The notes under the pieces were generated by a model. The model was not told the origin of the DNA and ran no database searches. It was given only the letters and a program-made list of their open reading frames with translations. Positions 53,380 to 60,609 of a DNA stretch of 64,000 nt are shown one piece after another. Source of the stretch: Dysosmobacter segnis (GTDB taxonomy: Bacteria > Bacillota > Clostridia > Oscillospirales > Oscillospiraceae); contig NZ_JACOQI010000008.1 of assembly GCF_014297285.1 (NCBI RefSeq), forward strand, positions 1 through 64,000. The letters are read 5' to 3'. Every line of letters starts with the position of its first letter. Position 1 is the stretch's first letter. A program made the translations under genes and the position numbers.

Positions 53380-53516
53380 CGTTTTCTTGCCGTGCAGGCA
53401 AGATAGCCCAATGGTATATTTAAATTCTCTAAAGGAAGTTTCAATTCCCCAACGGAGACGGTAAAGTTCTTTGATTGTTCCAATGGGAAAAGTCTCTGAA
53501 TCAAGATTCGTATAAA
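53380..53516 (-). pseudogene. IS4-family transposase fragment
   Basis: Minus strand LYTNLDSETFPIGTIKELYR and WGIETSFREFKYTIGLSCLHG are nearly the same as the fragment at 46560-46700. Only the C-terminal third is present. Its left end fuses into a broken SLH gene. Confidence 0.75.
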
Positions 53517-53705
53517 GTGGTATTGCTGGTTCCGCCAACAACCTTATTGGAAACCGCCCATGCAAAGCCGTTGACCGCATACGCGGCAACCTGATTTTTG
53601 TCATTGAACGTAGAAAGGGCAGAGGTGTCTGCTTCGGGATGCCCCGCCACATTGTAAAGAATTGCAAATAAAAGACAAATCCGAACCCATCCCCGATTAG
53701 GAACA
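53517..53705 (-). pseudogene. Broken SLH-domain gene interrupted by the IS4 fragment
   Basis: Minus strand FAILYNVAGHPEADTSALST, FNDKNQVAAYAVNGFAWAVS and NKVVGGTSNTTL match the end of one SLH module and the start of the next (fold FxD-x-V-x-YA-x-x-A-x-WAV-x-x-x-xxGGT). The frame passes into IS sequence at TLYES. A second broken SLH gene lies at 49926-50150. Confidence 0.6.
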
Positions 53706-53874
53706 AGTTCGGATTTTGTCGTTTTGGCAGAGACTGCTGGACTCGAATCAGGCACTGCCTTTTATCATGGCAAAAAAGTTATTGGCTAACCAGCAAAATC
53801 AAGGTTTGTGAACTTCTGTAAAACATTATTTGGCTCGTCCAAAGGTCAAGTGTGTACTTTTGTGTGTACCTTAT

Positions 53875-54786
53875 TCATGGCTCATCTTCCTCAGCTGACG
53901 CCAGATATATCTTCGTCACGTCTGCCCGACCGTGGCCCAGCAAGTGAGACACATCCAGTTTGGCGCGGTGTTCTGAAGCTCCACCGTCCACGGCCGTCTG
54001 GTACTGCCGGATGGCGTAACTATGCCGGAGCCCATGATGCGTCAGTGGCCGAGGATTTGTCCCTTGATCCGGACGGTGCTCCCGAAGGAAGCTCTGGAAG
54101 GCATAGATATAGGCATCGGTGGCCGTATCATCCGGCACAAACAGCTTGTGCCCGCGCTGGACTGCGGCTCGCCGGTCACGCAGCGCCTGTTTTGCTGCTC
54201 CTGCCTCCACAGGCACGCTCCTGACACGTCCGCCTTTGCCCTTGACCGTCAACAGCCCTGTGCGCTCCCACGCCTCCACGGCAGCCGTATCAAGACGGCA
54301 GACCTCATGGATGCGCAGACCGACATAAAAGGTGAGCGTGGCAATATCTGCATAGTCAGTCCGGCCCGCTTCCCGGCAAACCGCCACGAAGGCCGTGAAC
54401 TGCTCCGGCGTCCAGTGCCGGTCAGTCCCCTGAAGCTTTCGGCGCTCCAACGGCGCCTGATCTGATAGATCCCCGTTGGAGGGCAGCTTATGTTTAGTAT
54501 TGGAAATTTGGTCATGCCAGAACCGAATCGCCGCCAGCTCCGTCTTGATGGTGCTGGCCGCCTTACCGTTCTCCTGCAGGTGGCGAACGTAGGCAACCAG
54601 ATGCTTGCCGGAGATGTTGGCCAGCTTCTGCAGGCGGTACTCCTCCGCCAAATAGCGGCAAAACCGCTGCATGGCCTCATAGTACCGCTGCCGGGTCTTG
54701 TAGCTCTCCTGCCGGTTGTGCCGGGCCAGCTTGTCCAATTGGGCGATGAGGGCGCGGTAGATGCCCTCGTTCTGAGTGTGGATCAT
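53875..54786 (-). CDS. Tyrosine recombinase / integrase
   Basis: A 303-residue integrase. The N-terminal core-binding domain covers about 1-110 (SYKTRQRYYEAMQRFCRYLAEEYRL). The catalytic domain has Arg in GLRIHEVCRL, Lys in VKGKGGRVRSVP, HGLRHSYA, and HLLGHGRADVTKIYL with the nucleophile Tyr. All key residues are present. It probably moved the accessory island in which it lies. Start 54786 has an AAAGGA site. The same frame stays open 109 codons further upstream to an ATG at 55113 with a very strong AAAGGAGGT site. Confidence 0.85.
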   Translation of the reverse strand: MIHTQNEGIYRALIAQLDKLARHNRQESYKTRQRYYEAMQRFCRYLAEEYRLQKLANISGKHLVAYVRHLQENGKAASTIKTELAAIRFWHDQISNTKHKLPSNGDLSDQAPLERRKLQGTDRHWTPEQFTAFVAVCREAGRTDYADIATLTFYVGLRIHEVCRLDTAAVEAWERTGLLTVKGKGGRVRSVPVEAGAAKQALRDRRAAVQRGHKLFVPDDTATDAYIYAFQSFLREHRPDQGTNPRPLTHHGLRHSYAIRQYQTAVDGGASEHRAKLDVSHLLGHGRADVTKIYLASAEEDEP

Positions 54787-55113
54787 ACGCAATATCCTTT
54801 CTGGGTATAGTACCCCCAATAGTCCGCGGTCCCTGTTTCCGCCTCGTTTCCGGAAGACGGATGCGTCAAAGCCTTGCCGCGTAAGGCTCCGTGGGTGACG
54901 CTTGCCCACTGTCTCTGATTGGTTTTGGTGAGTAAGACGCCGCATGGGACGCACAAACGTCCTGCTGTAGCCAGTGGCCACAGCGGCGGCAGGCACTACC
55001 GTGCAGACGGATGCGGCCAGCGGCCGCGCGTGCCATGTGCTGCCGGCAGACAGCAATGCCGGGGTAATGCTCCCACGCTGCCGGACATGAGAGACAAACA
55101 ATTTGATTCGCAT
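54787..55113 (-). other. In-frame upstream extension of the integrase (leader ORF or N-terminal extension)
   Basis: From ATG 55113 the frame reads MRIKLFVSHVRQRGSITPAL and continues without stop into the integrase. AAAGGAGGT 7 bp upstream is the best ribosome site of the region. The sequence is Arg/Ala-rich, resembles no known domain, and is not expected in integrases. It could be translated as part of a 412-residue protein or be a leader. Confidence 0.4.
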
Positions 55114-55140
55114 ACGCTCTACCTCCTTTCGAAAAATATA

Positions 55141-55179
55141 AAGAGCTAAAACAACCTAATCAGGTTTGTTTTAGCTCTT
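55141..55179 (-). terminator. Strong hairpin upstream of the integrase leader
   Basis: A 14-bp perfect stem AAGAGCTAAAACAA / TTGTTTTAGCTCTT around ACCTAATCAGG-type loop, with a T-rich run on the minus side (TATATTTTT) just before the ribosome site at 55113. It may be an attenuator of the integrase transcript. Confidence 0.6.
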
Positions 55180-55425
55180 CGTTTTATATATTCTCTTTGC
55201 TCTTTGTTAGAATGAACTCTCTTGTACGATATCACTTCGCGATTCAATAGTAATATACCGTCAATCACGAAAACAGTCAAATTTAGAAACGACTGCCGCA
55301 AGCAGCAGGGAAGAAACGTGCCCATAACAGGCTAAGAGAGACATTTACAATATGATTATACGGCGCGCACTTTCAGGAGTCAAGAAAAAAATTCGCCCGC
55401 GGCGCAGGGCGGTTCTCGTTTTGGT

Positions 55426-55690
55426 TTTAGGCCGGGTCCGGGCAGCCGGGCTGGGGGCAAAAACCTTTTACAGGGTCACGAGCGTCGCACAGCTGGCCGC
55501 TTTGCAGAGGCCGAAACCGGCCTCCCGGAACACCCACCAGACAAAGGCCATAGCCATTGGCGATGGCGGCGGTATCGGCCTTGGCCGCTGCGATCTCTTC
55601 GGCGGTCAGCTCATGCTTACCGGGTTCCAGGCGGATATTGGCATTCAGCTCTGCCGGGACGACGTACTCCGCCAGACTGCCAGCCCCCTA
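55426..55690 (-). pseudogene. C-terminal gene fragment of unknown family
   Basis: Minus strand: LAEYVVPAELNANIRLEPGK and HELTAEEIAAAKADTAAIAN, then GYGLCLVGVPGGRFRPLQSG, ending CPDPA and a stop at about 55426. It has normal coding bias but no start; the upstream part is missing. The family was not recognised. Confidence 0.4.
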
Positions 55691-56693
55691 ATGACGTACC
55701 ATACCGTCATCCAAATGAGGCAGCGGATGCGTGTTTCTTCTTCATTTTCTGAGCAAAAAAGATGTGGAGAACGCTCCGCTCATTCTTAATTTTCCTCCGA
55801 TTTTCGTAACTGCGGAGCATCAAAACAGGGGAGAGCTCCGCAGTTGAATTGCATCAAACCCTGTCAGGAGTACTCAAAAAAAGAGACGGCAGAATGTGTT
55901 TTTTTTCTCACGCAGGACGCGCTTTGCGACTCACGCAGGACACATTCCGCCGACTTTTTTCTCTCATAAAAGGGCCGATAAACAAACTTTTCCGATGAGA
56001 ATTCAGATACTTTCAGTCATCTTTATAGCGTGCAAAGTAGCTAAATGCAAAGGCAAAAACGCTGATTGCGAGCGCAAAATCATCAGAAAAAAGCCGCCAT
56101 CGTTGGCGCGCTTGAGCGGAAATTCCGCAGCATTTTTGCCAGCAAAACAGCTTGCATATCGTGCGCGCAAGCAGCCGCAGATGCGTCACTCAGCGGTCGA
56201 ACTGCGCAGATCGCACAGCTTCATTCCGCTGAAAGCAGCGTCAATTCCGGCGAAAAACCGGCTGGGTTCTATGAAGAACTCACTCAAAAAACAGAGCCGA
56301 AATTCGTAAAAACGAGTTCAGTTTTCTTCGAAACCGACGATATTTTTCGTGCGTGTTTCGCTATAACTCATCTCTAAAAACAGAGGACTGCCGTGTCAGA
56401 ACCGTCGAATAATTTGCGATTTCTCATTAAAAAAAGCGGCAAACACGCCGCCGGAAACGCTTGAAAAAAATGAAAACACACATCTTATTTATATCAATTT
56501 TATCTGCCAGTGAGCTTTCAGAAGCACGAATTGCATTGCCGTTCTTTCAATAAAATTGCCGCACGCAGCAGCGCCGCCGCTCGTTTGTGATCGCGTAATT
56601 TTTCTATCATTGCACAATCAAATTGACAAAGAGAACTATTTTTGTGTCTCCTTTTTTGACTGCCACACAGTACCTGCCGGCCACCTGACTTAC
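55691..56693. other. About 1 kb of apparently non-coding DNA
   Basis: Low GC compared with the rest, many T-runs and A-runs. Open frames on the plus strand (55896-56309 and 56066-56377) overlap each other and lack ribosome sites. The only repeat noticed is TCACGCAGGAC at 55908 and 55931. Confidence 0.4.
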
Positions 56694-56728
56694 ACAAAAA
56701 ACAGGAATGTCCACCTCGGACATTCCTG
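56694..56728 (-). terminator. Minus-strand terminator facing the RNA/toxin locus
   Basis: CAGGAATGTCC-ACCTC-GGACATTCCTG; on the minus strand it is followed by a run of T. No minus-strand gene lies between it and the plus-strand promoter at 56784. Confidence 0.65.
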
Positions 56729-56783
56729 CCTGTTCCACGCAAATTGAAATTTTTTCCCGCCGCGCGCGATGGCCCGATGCGGG

Positions 56784-56812
56784 TTGCACGGCCTATCAAC
56801 AAGTGGTATAAT
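56784..56812 (+). promoter_or_regulatory. Promoter of the RNA/MazF locus
   Basis: TTGCAC (56784-56789), exactly 17 bp, TATAAT (56807-56812). Start of transcription is expected near 56819, at the same point of the leader as in the copy at 50741. Confidence 0.8.
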
Positions 56813-56818
56813 GACGAT

Positions 56819-57001
56819 GAAAACAAAATAGCACGGCAGCGGCAGGGTGTTACCAGCACCCTACCGCCTGCAGCAGGCGACACGACCGCCCGAAGCAGCA
56901 GAAACTCTGCACCGCAGGGATATTATACCCATTTCGCCCCCCCAAGGCAAGAGAATCTTCCGCACTGCACGGGACTACTATAGCCTGTGCAGTGCTTTTT
57001 T
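56819..57001 (+). ncRNA. Structured leader RNA, copy B, ending in a terminator
   Basis: About 183 nt. Stems: P1 AGGGTG/CACCCT (56844-56862); P2 CGCCT-GCAGC-AGGCG (56865-56879); alternative AGGCG with CGCC (56887-56890); P3 GCAG/CTGC (56898-56910); P4 GGG/CCC around ATATTATA (56917-56930); terminator GCACTGCAC / GTGCAGTGC with six T (56962-57001). Compared with copy A, P1, P2 and P3 have different bases that still pair, which supports a selected structure. It ends 35 nt before a MazF-family toxin gene. Confidence 0.72.
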
Positions 57002-57036
57002 GTTTCCAAATATCTTTTATACGAGGAGACAAAATT

Positions 57037-57429
57037 ATGAAAAAGCGCAAGCAGAACCTTCCCCGTCCCGCCGTGCACCGTATGGAGCTTTGGTGGGCAG
57101 CCCTGCCGACTGTACCAGGCCACGTCCAGCGCGGCACCCGCCCGGTTGTCATCGTCAGCAATGATCTGGGCAACGCCTCCAGCCCTGTCGTGTCGGTAGT
57201 ACCCTGTACCACTCAGCGCCACAAGCCCGCGCTGCCCACCCATGTATACCTCCGGGGTTACGGCCTTTCCAGCGGCAGTATCGCCATGTGCGAGCAGGTG
57301 ATGCCACTGGACAAGTCCTGTCTGCTCCGGCACATCGGCACAGTATATGGCTGGTATGACCGGCTGGCTATTCAGCACGCTCTGGCCACACAGCTGGGCA
57401 TCGACCTCTGTATCAATCTGGCAGCATAA
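57037..57429 (+). CDS. MazF/PemK-family toxin-like protein
   Basis: A 130-residue protein. MELWWAALPTVPGHVQRGTRPVVIVSNDLGN (about 16-46) is the standard start of the MazF/PemK fold, with the RPVVIVSN strand and the RG motif of the active loop. SVVPCTTQ (55-62) matches the VVPLT strand. Family members cut RNA at short sequences. ACGAGGAGA precedes ATG. No classical MazE/PemI antitoxin gene lies upstream; instead a structured RNA with terminator does. A small HTH gene follows. Confidence 0.82.
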   Translation: MKKRKQNLPRPAVHRMELWWAALPTVPGHVQRGTRPVVIVSNDLGNASSPVVSVVPCTTQRHKPALPTHVYLRGYGLSSGSIAMCEQVMPLDKSCLLRHIGTVYGWYDRLAIQHALATQLGIDLCINLAA

Positions 57430-57442
57430 TAGAGGCGGCATC

Positions 57443-57688
57443 ATGCGAAGCATCAGCATGGCCTATCCGACCATTGACCTTGCGGCTACCGGCGCGCACA
57501 TCCGCCAGCTGCGGCTGGAGCAAGGGTACTCCGTTCAAGACTTACAGACCTATTTAGGGCTCGAACATCCGCAGGCGATCTACCACTGGCAGCACGGGCG
57601 TAATCTGCCCAGCGTAGATAACCTGTATGCATTGAGCAAGCTCTGGGGCGTCCCCATGGACAAGATCATTGTGGAGCAGGCGGCATAG
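57443..57688 (+). CDS. XRE-family helix-turn-helix protein
   Basis: An 81-residue protein. HIRQLRLEQGYSVQDLQTYLGLEHPQAIYHWQHGRNLPSVDNLYALSKLWGV (about 19-70) is a Cro/CI-type HTH domain. Start 57443 follows AGAGGCGG. It begins 13 bp after the MazF-like gene, so both are likely expressed together; it may repress the promoter at 56784 or act as antitoxin. That role is inference. Confidence 0.85.
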   Translation: MRSISMAYPTIDLAATGAHIRQLRLEQGYSVQDLQTYLGLEHPQAIYHWQHGRNLPSVDNLYALSKLWGVPMDKIIVEQAA

Positions 57689-57689
57689 A

Positions 57690-57724
57690 GCATAATGAGG
57701 GCCGGGAACAGATCGTTCCCGACC
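57690..57724 (+). terminator. Terminator after the toxin/HTH pair
   Basis: Stem AGGGCCGGGAAC / GTTCCCGACCTT around AGATC with a weak T-rich tail. Confidence 0.6.
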
Positions 57725-57801
57725 TTCATTTTATACCATAGGTTTAATGTTTGCGCGCGTCCTCCGTGGTATGCTGAACTCATATAAGGGGGGACAAAAT
57801 C

Positions 57802-58587
57802 ATGGGCATTGAGAGTCAATATTTAGGAGAGATCAATATCCCGGAGGAACACCGGGCGGAATACGCGCAGCAGGCGCTGAAGCTCCTGCGGGCAGGCAGT
57901 ATGGTGACAGTGGAACCGGTACAGCTATACGGACACAAGCTGTATCTGCTCTCTCCGCCGGAGCTGGACGAGGAGGACGGCAAGGCCGTCGGCCACTACA
58001 ATTATCTGGACGAAAACAGCGGTGAGCAGTGGTGTCTCAACGCGAAAGACGGCTGGTTCGGCTGCGGCAAGATCATTGGAAGCTGCTACTATTCAACAAT
58101 CGCCGCCGTGCATATATTAACAACGCTCTGGAGCAACTCCTATGCCGCAACGCTCATCAACGGCTGTCTGGTGCGGGAAAAGACCTATATCAGATGGATC
58201 AACTATGTGCTGGGCACACAGTATACGAACCAGCGGGCAACACAGCTGTGGGAGATCGGCAAGCTGCTCCAACTGGACGATGCCTACTGGGTACGTTGCA
58301 ACCCGGACCTCGGCTATCTGCTGGAGGACTATCCACCGGAGTGCGCGGACCGGGACCACGCCAGCCAGAGCTGGGAGATGCGGCGGGGAGTCACCGCTGA
58401 GGCTGCGTTCATCCGGAGCTGCTCCACCCCCGGCCTGGCCTGGGAAGCGCTCGCAGACTACTGCCTGGAGCATTCGGACGAGCTGGACGAGCTGGCACAC
58501 ACCAGCACGGCCTGGGCAGGATACCCGGACGACTGGGCGGCGGCATCAGACGAGCTGATGGACGAGCTGCTGGGGGTGCTGCTATGA
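57802..58587 (+). CDS. Hypothetical protein of accessory island
   Basis: A 261-residue soluble acidic protein, starting MGIESQYLGEINIPEEHRAE after AAGGGGGGA. No signal peptide or membrane segment. Trp, Tyr and acidic residues are frequent, and the C-terminus (ALADYCLEHSDELDELAH) is helical and acidic. I do not recognise a family. It forms a unit with two short genes that follow (overlaps of 4 and 17 bp), near an XRE regulator and recombinases, so it is part of a mobile region. Confidence 0.65.
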   Translation: MGIESQYLGEINIPEEHRAEYAQQALKLLRAGSMVTVEPVQLYGHKLYLLSPPELDEEDGKAVGHYNYLDENSGEQWCLNAKDGWFGCGKIIGSCYYSTIAAVHILTTLWSNSYAATLINGCLVREKTYIRWINYVLGTQYTNQRATQLWEIGKLLQLDDAYWVRCNPDLGYLLEDYPPECADRDHASQSWEMRRGVTAEAAFIRSCSTPGLAWEALADYCLEHSDELDELAHTSTAWAGYPDDWAAASDELMDELLGVLL

Positions 58588-58850
58588 GTGCGCTTGCAGA
58601 CCGGCATCTGGGGGAGGCGTTCGTCCGGCTCCGCCTCCGGCTGGAGCGGCTGCCGCCGGAATATCTGCGGCTGCCTGCCCTCATCCACGAGGGACTCACG
58701 CAGCAGATGCCGGACTATGCGGCCGCAGTGCGGCGGCTGGAGGGACTGCTGGGACGAGAACTCAGCGGGGCATTGGATGAGGCGGCCTTCATCACGGCAT
58801 ATGCCGCGCTGGGGCTGCCGGGAGAGAAGGATTATGATAATGATGACTAA
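58584..58850 (+). CDS. Hypothetical small protein of the same unit
   Basis: An 88-residue, Leu/Arg/Glu-rich, probably helical protein (MSALADRHLGEAFVRLRLRL). It starts within the preceding stop (ATGA), so it is translationally coupled. No family recognised. Confidence 0.55.
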   Translation: MSALADRHLGEAFVRLRLRLERLPPEYLRLPALIHEGLTQQMPDYAAAVRRLEGLLGRELSGALDEAAFITAYAALGLPGEKDYDNDD

Positions 58851-58944
58851 TATCAATTATAGAGATACCCGGCAGGTGCGGGCCGAGTTGGAGGGATTGC
58901 TGCGCACCTACTGGGCGCTCCGCAGGGAGGGGCGCGCCGGATGA
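58834..58944 (+). CDS. Possible 36-residue protein
   Basis: ATG 58834 follows GAGAGAAGG; the product MIMMTNINYRDTRQVRAELE and 16 more residues is helical and charged. It overlaps the preceding gene by 17 bp. Short, but its place in a coupled series supports it. Confidence 0.4.
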   Translation: MIMMTNINYRDTRQVRAELEGLLRTYWALRREGRAG

Positions 58945-59020
58945 GGTGGCTGCAGTTGCGCTCCATCATCCTGGGGATATGATGTATCGGGATCATGGGA
59001 TTGGTGAAGGATCTGGGTTT

Positions 59021-59052
59021 CCCGCCGTAATGGCGGGAGGCTCGATTTTTTT
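59021..59052 (+). terminator. Hairpin and T-run after the hypothetical gene unit
   Basis: CCCGCC-GTAAT-GGCGGG, then a T-run 8 nt later (59045-59052). Confidence 0.5.
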
Positions 59053-59069
59053 GCTTTCGAGCCGATTTT

Positions 59070-59326
59070 TCAGAACTGAGTGATAGAGGGAATTTTACGG
59101 TCAGTTCTGAATCATCGCTCAGAACTGACTGCAAGGCTCAACCGCAAAAGCAGACGAAAACACGCAGGGGGAACGAACCCCCAGCAGCCAGCAGAAGCGC
59201 CTGCAACGGACGCTTTTTTGATGGGCAAAATAGCAGCGGAACGGCATGATATAGCGGCGGCATGGCTTCACGCTCAGAACTGAGCATACATCATATAAAT
59301 AGATCTGCTGCTGCGTTCAGTTCTGA
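59070..59326. repeat. Five copies of TCAG(AA/TT)CTGA
   Basis: Copies at 59070-59079, 59101-59110, 59119-59128, 59274-59283 and 59317-59326, in orientations + - + + -. Each is nearly self-complementary; neighbouring opposite copies can also pair. They lie 620 bp or more ahead of a serine recombinase gene and could be recombinase or regulator sites. Confidence 0.6.
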
Positions 59327-59388
59327 AAAGGCTGCCGGACTGCGCAGGTGTGCAGAAACTCAAAACATTTTGCACGGTGTAGGGCAGC

Positions 59389-59434
59389 CTAACAACTGTT
59401 AGTGCTTCCACTAAAAAGATTGAACAATTGTTAG
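59389..59434. promoter_or_regulatory. Two operator-like palindromes
   Basis: CTAACAACTGTTAG (59389-59402) and TGAACAATTGTTAG (59421-59434) are near copies of the perfect palindrome CTAACAATTGTTAG at 59613-59626. Confidence 0.6.
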
Positions 59435-59603
59435 CGTTTTTGCCTGCCAGAAAATCGGGCAGCTTTGAACTGCCCAGAGCGTCATTTTTTGGCTGGATTT
59501 TTAACATTGGGGGCGGTGGAGGGGTACAAGAAGGAAAAATTGCGGAGCGCCAACCGTGTATATTAAGGAAATGGCTGTCATTTTGCCATCATGTCATTGC
59601 CGC

Positions 59604-59632
59604 TTGACGGAACTAACAATTGTTAGTATAAT
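59604..59632 (+). promoter_or_regulatory. Promoter of the HTH/recombinase unit with an operator in its spacer
   Basis: TTGACG (59604-59609), 17 bp, TATAAT (59627-59632). The spacer contains the perfect palindrome CTAACAATTGTTAG (59613-59626), placed so that a bound dimer would block polymerase. The first gene downstream may encode the binding protein. Confidence 0.75.
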
Positions 59633-59661
59633 AAACTTAAAAAATATTCAGAGGTAACATT

Positions 59662-59949
59662 ATGCGGCTAAAGGCGCTCATGCACGATTTATTTAAGACC
59701 TGCGGAACGAATTCGAAAACGGTTTCCATTAATATGGGGCGAGACCAGAGTTTTCTTTCGGCTGCACTGATGCGGCCTGCTATCAGGACTGACACACTCT
59801 GCGAAATTGCTGATATAGTTGGTTATGAGGTTGTACTCCGGCCGAAGCGGTCTCCCAGCAAGAGAGCACGGAATCCGGAAGAGTTCGTGTTGGATTATGT
59901 GGACCCCAGCAATCCGGTTCCGGATGACGAAAAGGATGAGGACGAATGA
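59662..59949 (+). CDS. Small helix-turn-helix-like regulator
   Basis: A 95-residue protein. NSKTVSINMGRDQSFLSAALMRPAIRTDTLCEIADIVGYEVVLRPK (about 17-62) has the plan of a Cro/CI-like HTH; phage- and plasmid-borne genes of this type are often annotated as helix-turn-helix regulators. The acidic tail is disordered. Its stop overlaps the start of the serine recombinase (ATGA). It is a good candidate for binding the palindromes at 59389-59626. Confidence 0.65.
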   Translation: MRLKALMHDLFKTCGTNSKTVSINMGRDQSFLSAALMRPAIRTDTLCEIADIVGYEVVLRPKRSPSKRARNPEEFVLDYVDPSNPVPDDEKDEDE

Positions 59950-60563
59950 AGAGAGTGGGTTATGGGCGCGTGAGTACAGCCGGACAGGCCCGCAACGGCA
60001 CGAGCCTCGCGGAACAGAAGAAGCTGCTCATGGCTGCCGGTGTTGCCGAGGAGGATATCTACCTCGACGCGTACACCGGAACGAAGATGCACCGGCCCCA
60101 GTTCGACGCGTGCATGGCTGCGCTGGAGCCAGATGATGAGTTCGTTGTGTGCAAGCTGGATCGATTTGCCCGTACCGCCACGGAGGGCACCGGAATTGTC
60201 AGAGACCTCGTGGAGCGCGGCATCCGCGTGAACGTGCTGAACATGGGGATCGCGGATAACACGCCCATGGGGAAGATGATGGTTACGGTCATGCTGGCGT
60301 TTGCTGAGTACGAGCGCGACATGATCGTGGAACGTACCCAGTCCGGCAAGGCTGCGCGGCGTGAGGCTGACCCGGAATACACCGATGGCCGCCCCCGCAT
60401 CGAGGCTGACGAGGAGCTGCTCCGTGACGTGGTGCAGCGCCAGATGGCGGGCGAGATCTCCGCCGCTGCTGCTGCCAGCGAACTGGGGATGAGCCGGAGA
60501 ACCTATTACAACAGGAGGGCCGCCTGGTGTACGGCCAACGCCGTATATCCGCAGAGGAGATAA
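59946..60563 (+). CDS. Serine recombinase (resolvase/invertase family)
   Basis: A 205-residue protein. The catalytic domain has Ser10 in GYGRVSTAGQ, ARG in KLDRFARTA (about 66-74) and MVTVMLAFAEYERDMIVERT (about 97-117, E helix). The C-terminus (about 150-195) has a helix-turn-helix (EISAAAAASELGMSRRTYYNRR) that binds the crossover site. It resolves or inverts DNA between sites with inverted half-sites; the repeats upstream are candidates. Coupled to the HTH gene. Confidence 0.9.
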   Translation: MKRVGYGRVSTAGQARNGTSLAEQKKLLMAAGVAEEDIYLDAYTGTKMHRPQFDACMAALEPDDEFVVCKLDRFARTATEGTGIVRDLVERGIRVNVLNMGIADNTPMGKMMVTVMLAFAEYERDMIVERTQSGKAARREADPEYTDGRPRIEADEELLRDVVQRQMAGEISAAAAASELGMSRRTYYNRRAAWCTANAVYPQRR

Positions 60564-60609
60564 CGCAGGAGTTCCGGGGAGATATCCTTACCTGAGGAAG
60601 GAAACGGTT

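Noticed and set aside
55352..55789. Plus-strand 145-residue frame
   Set aside because: The minus strand in this stretch reads as normal protein (VPAELNANIRLEPGKHELTA), so the plus frame is a mirror.
55896..56377. Two overlapping plus-strand frames in AT-rich DNA
   Set aside because: Low-complexity Lys/Ser/Ala-rich sequence, no ribosome sites, mutually exclusive frames.
59070..59434. CRISPR array
   Set aside because: The repeated units are 10-14 bp palindromes at irregular spacing, without 28-36 bp repeats, equal spacers or cas genes.
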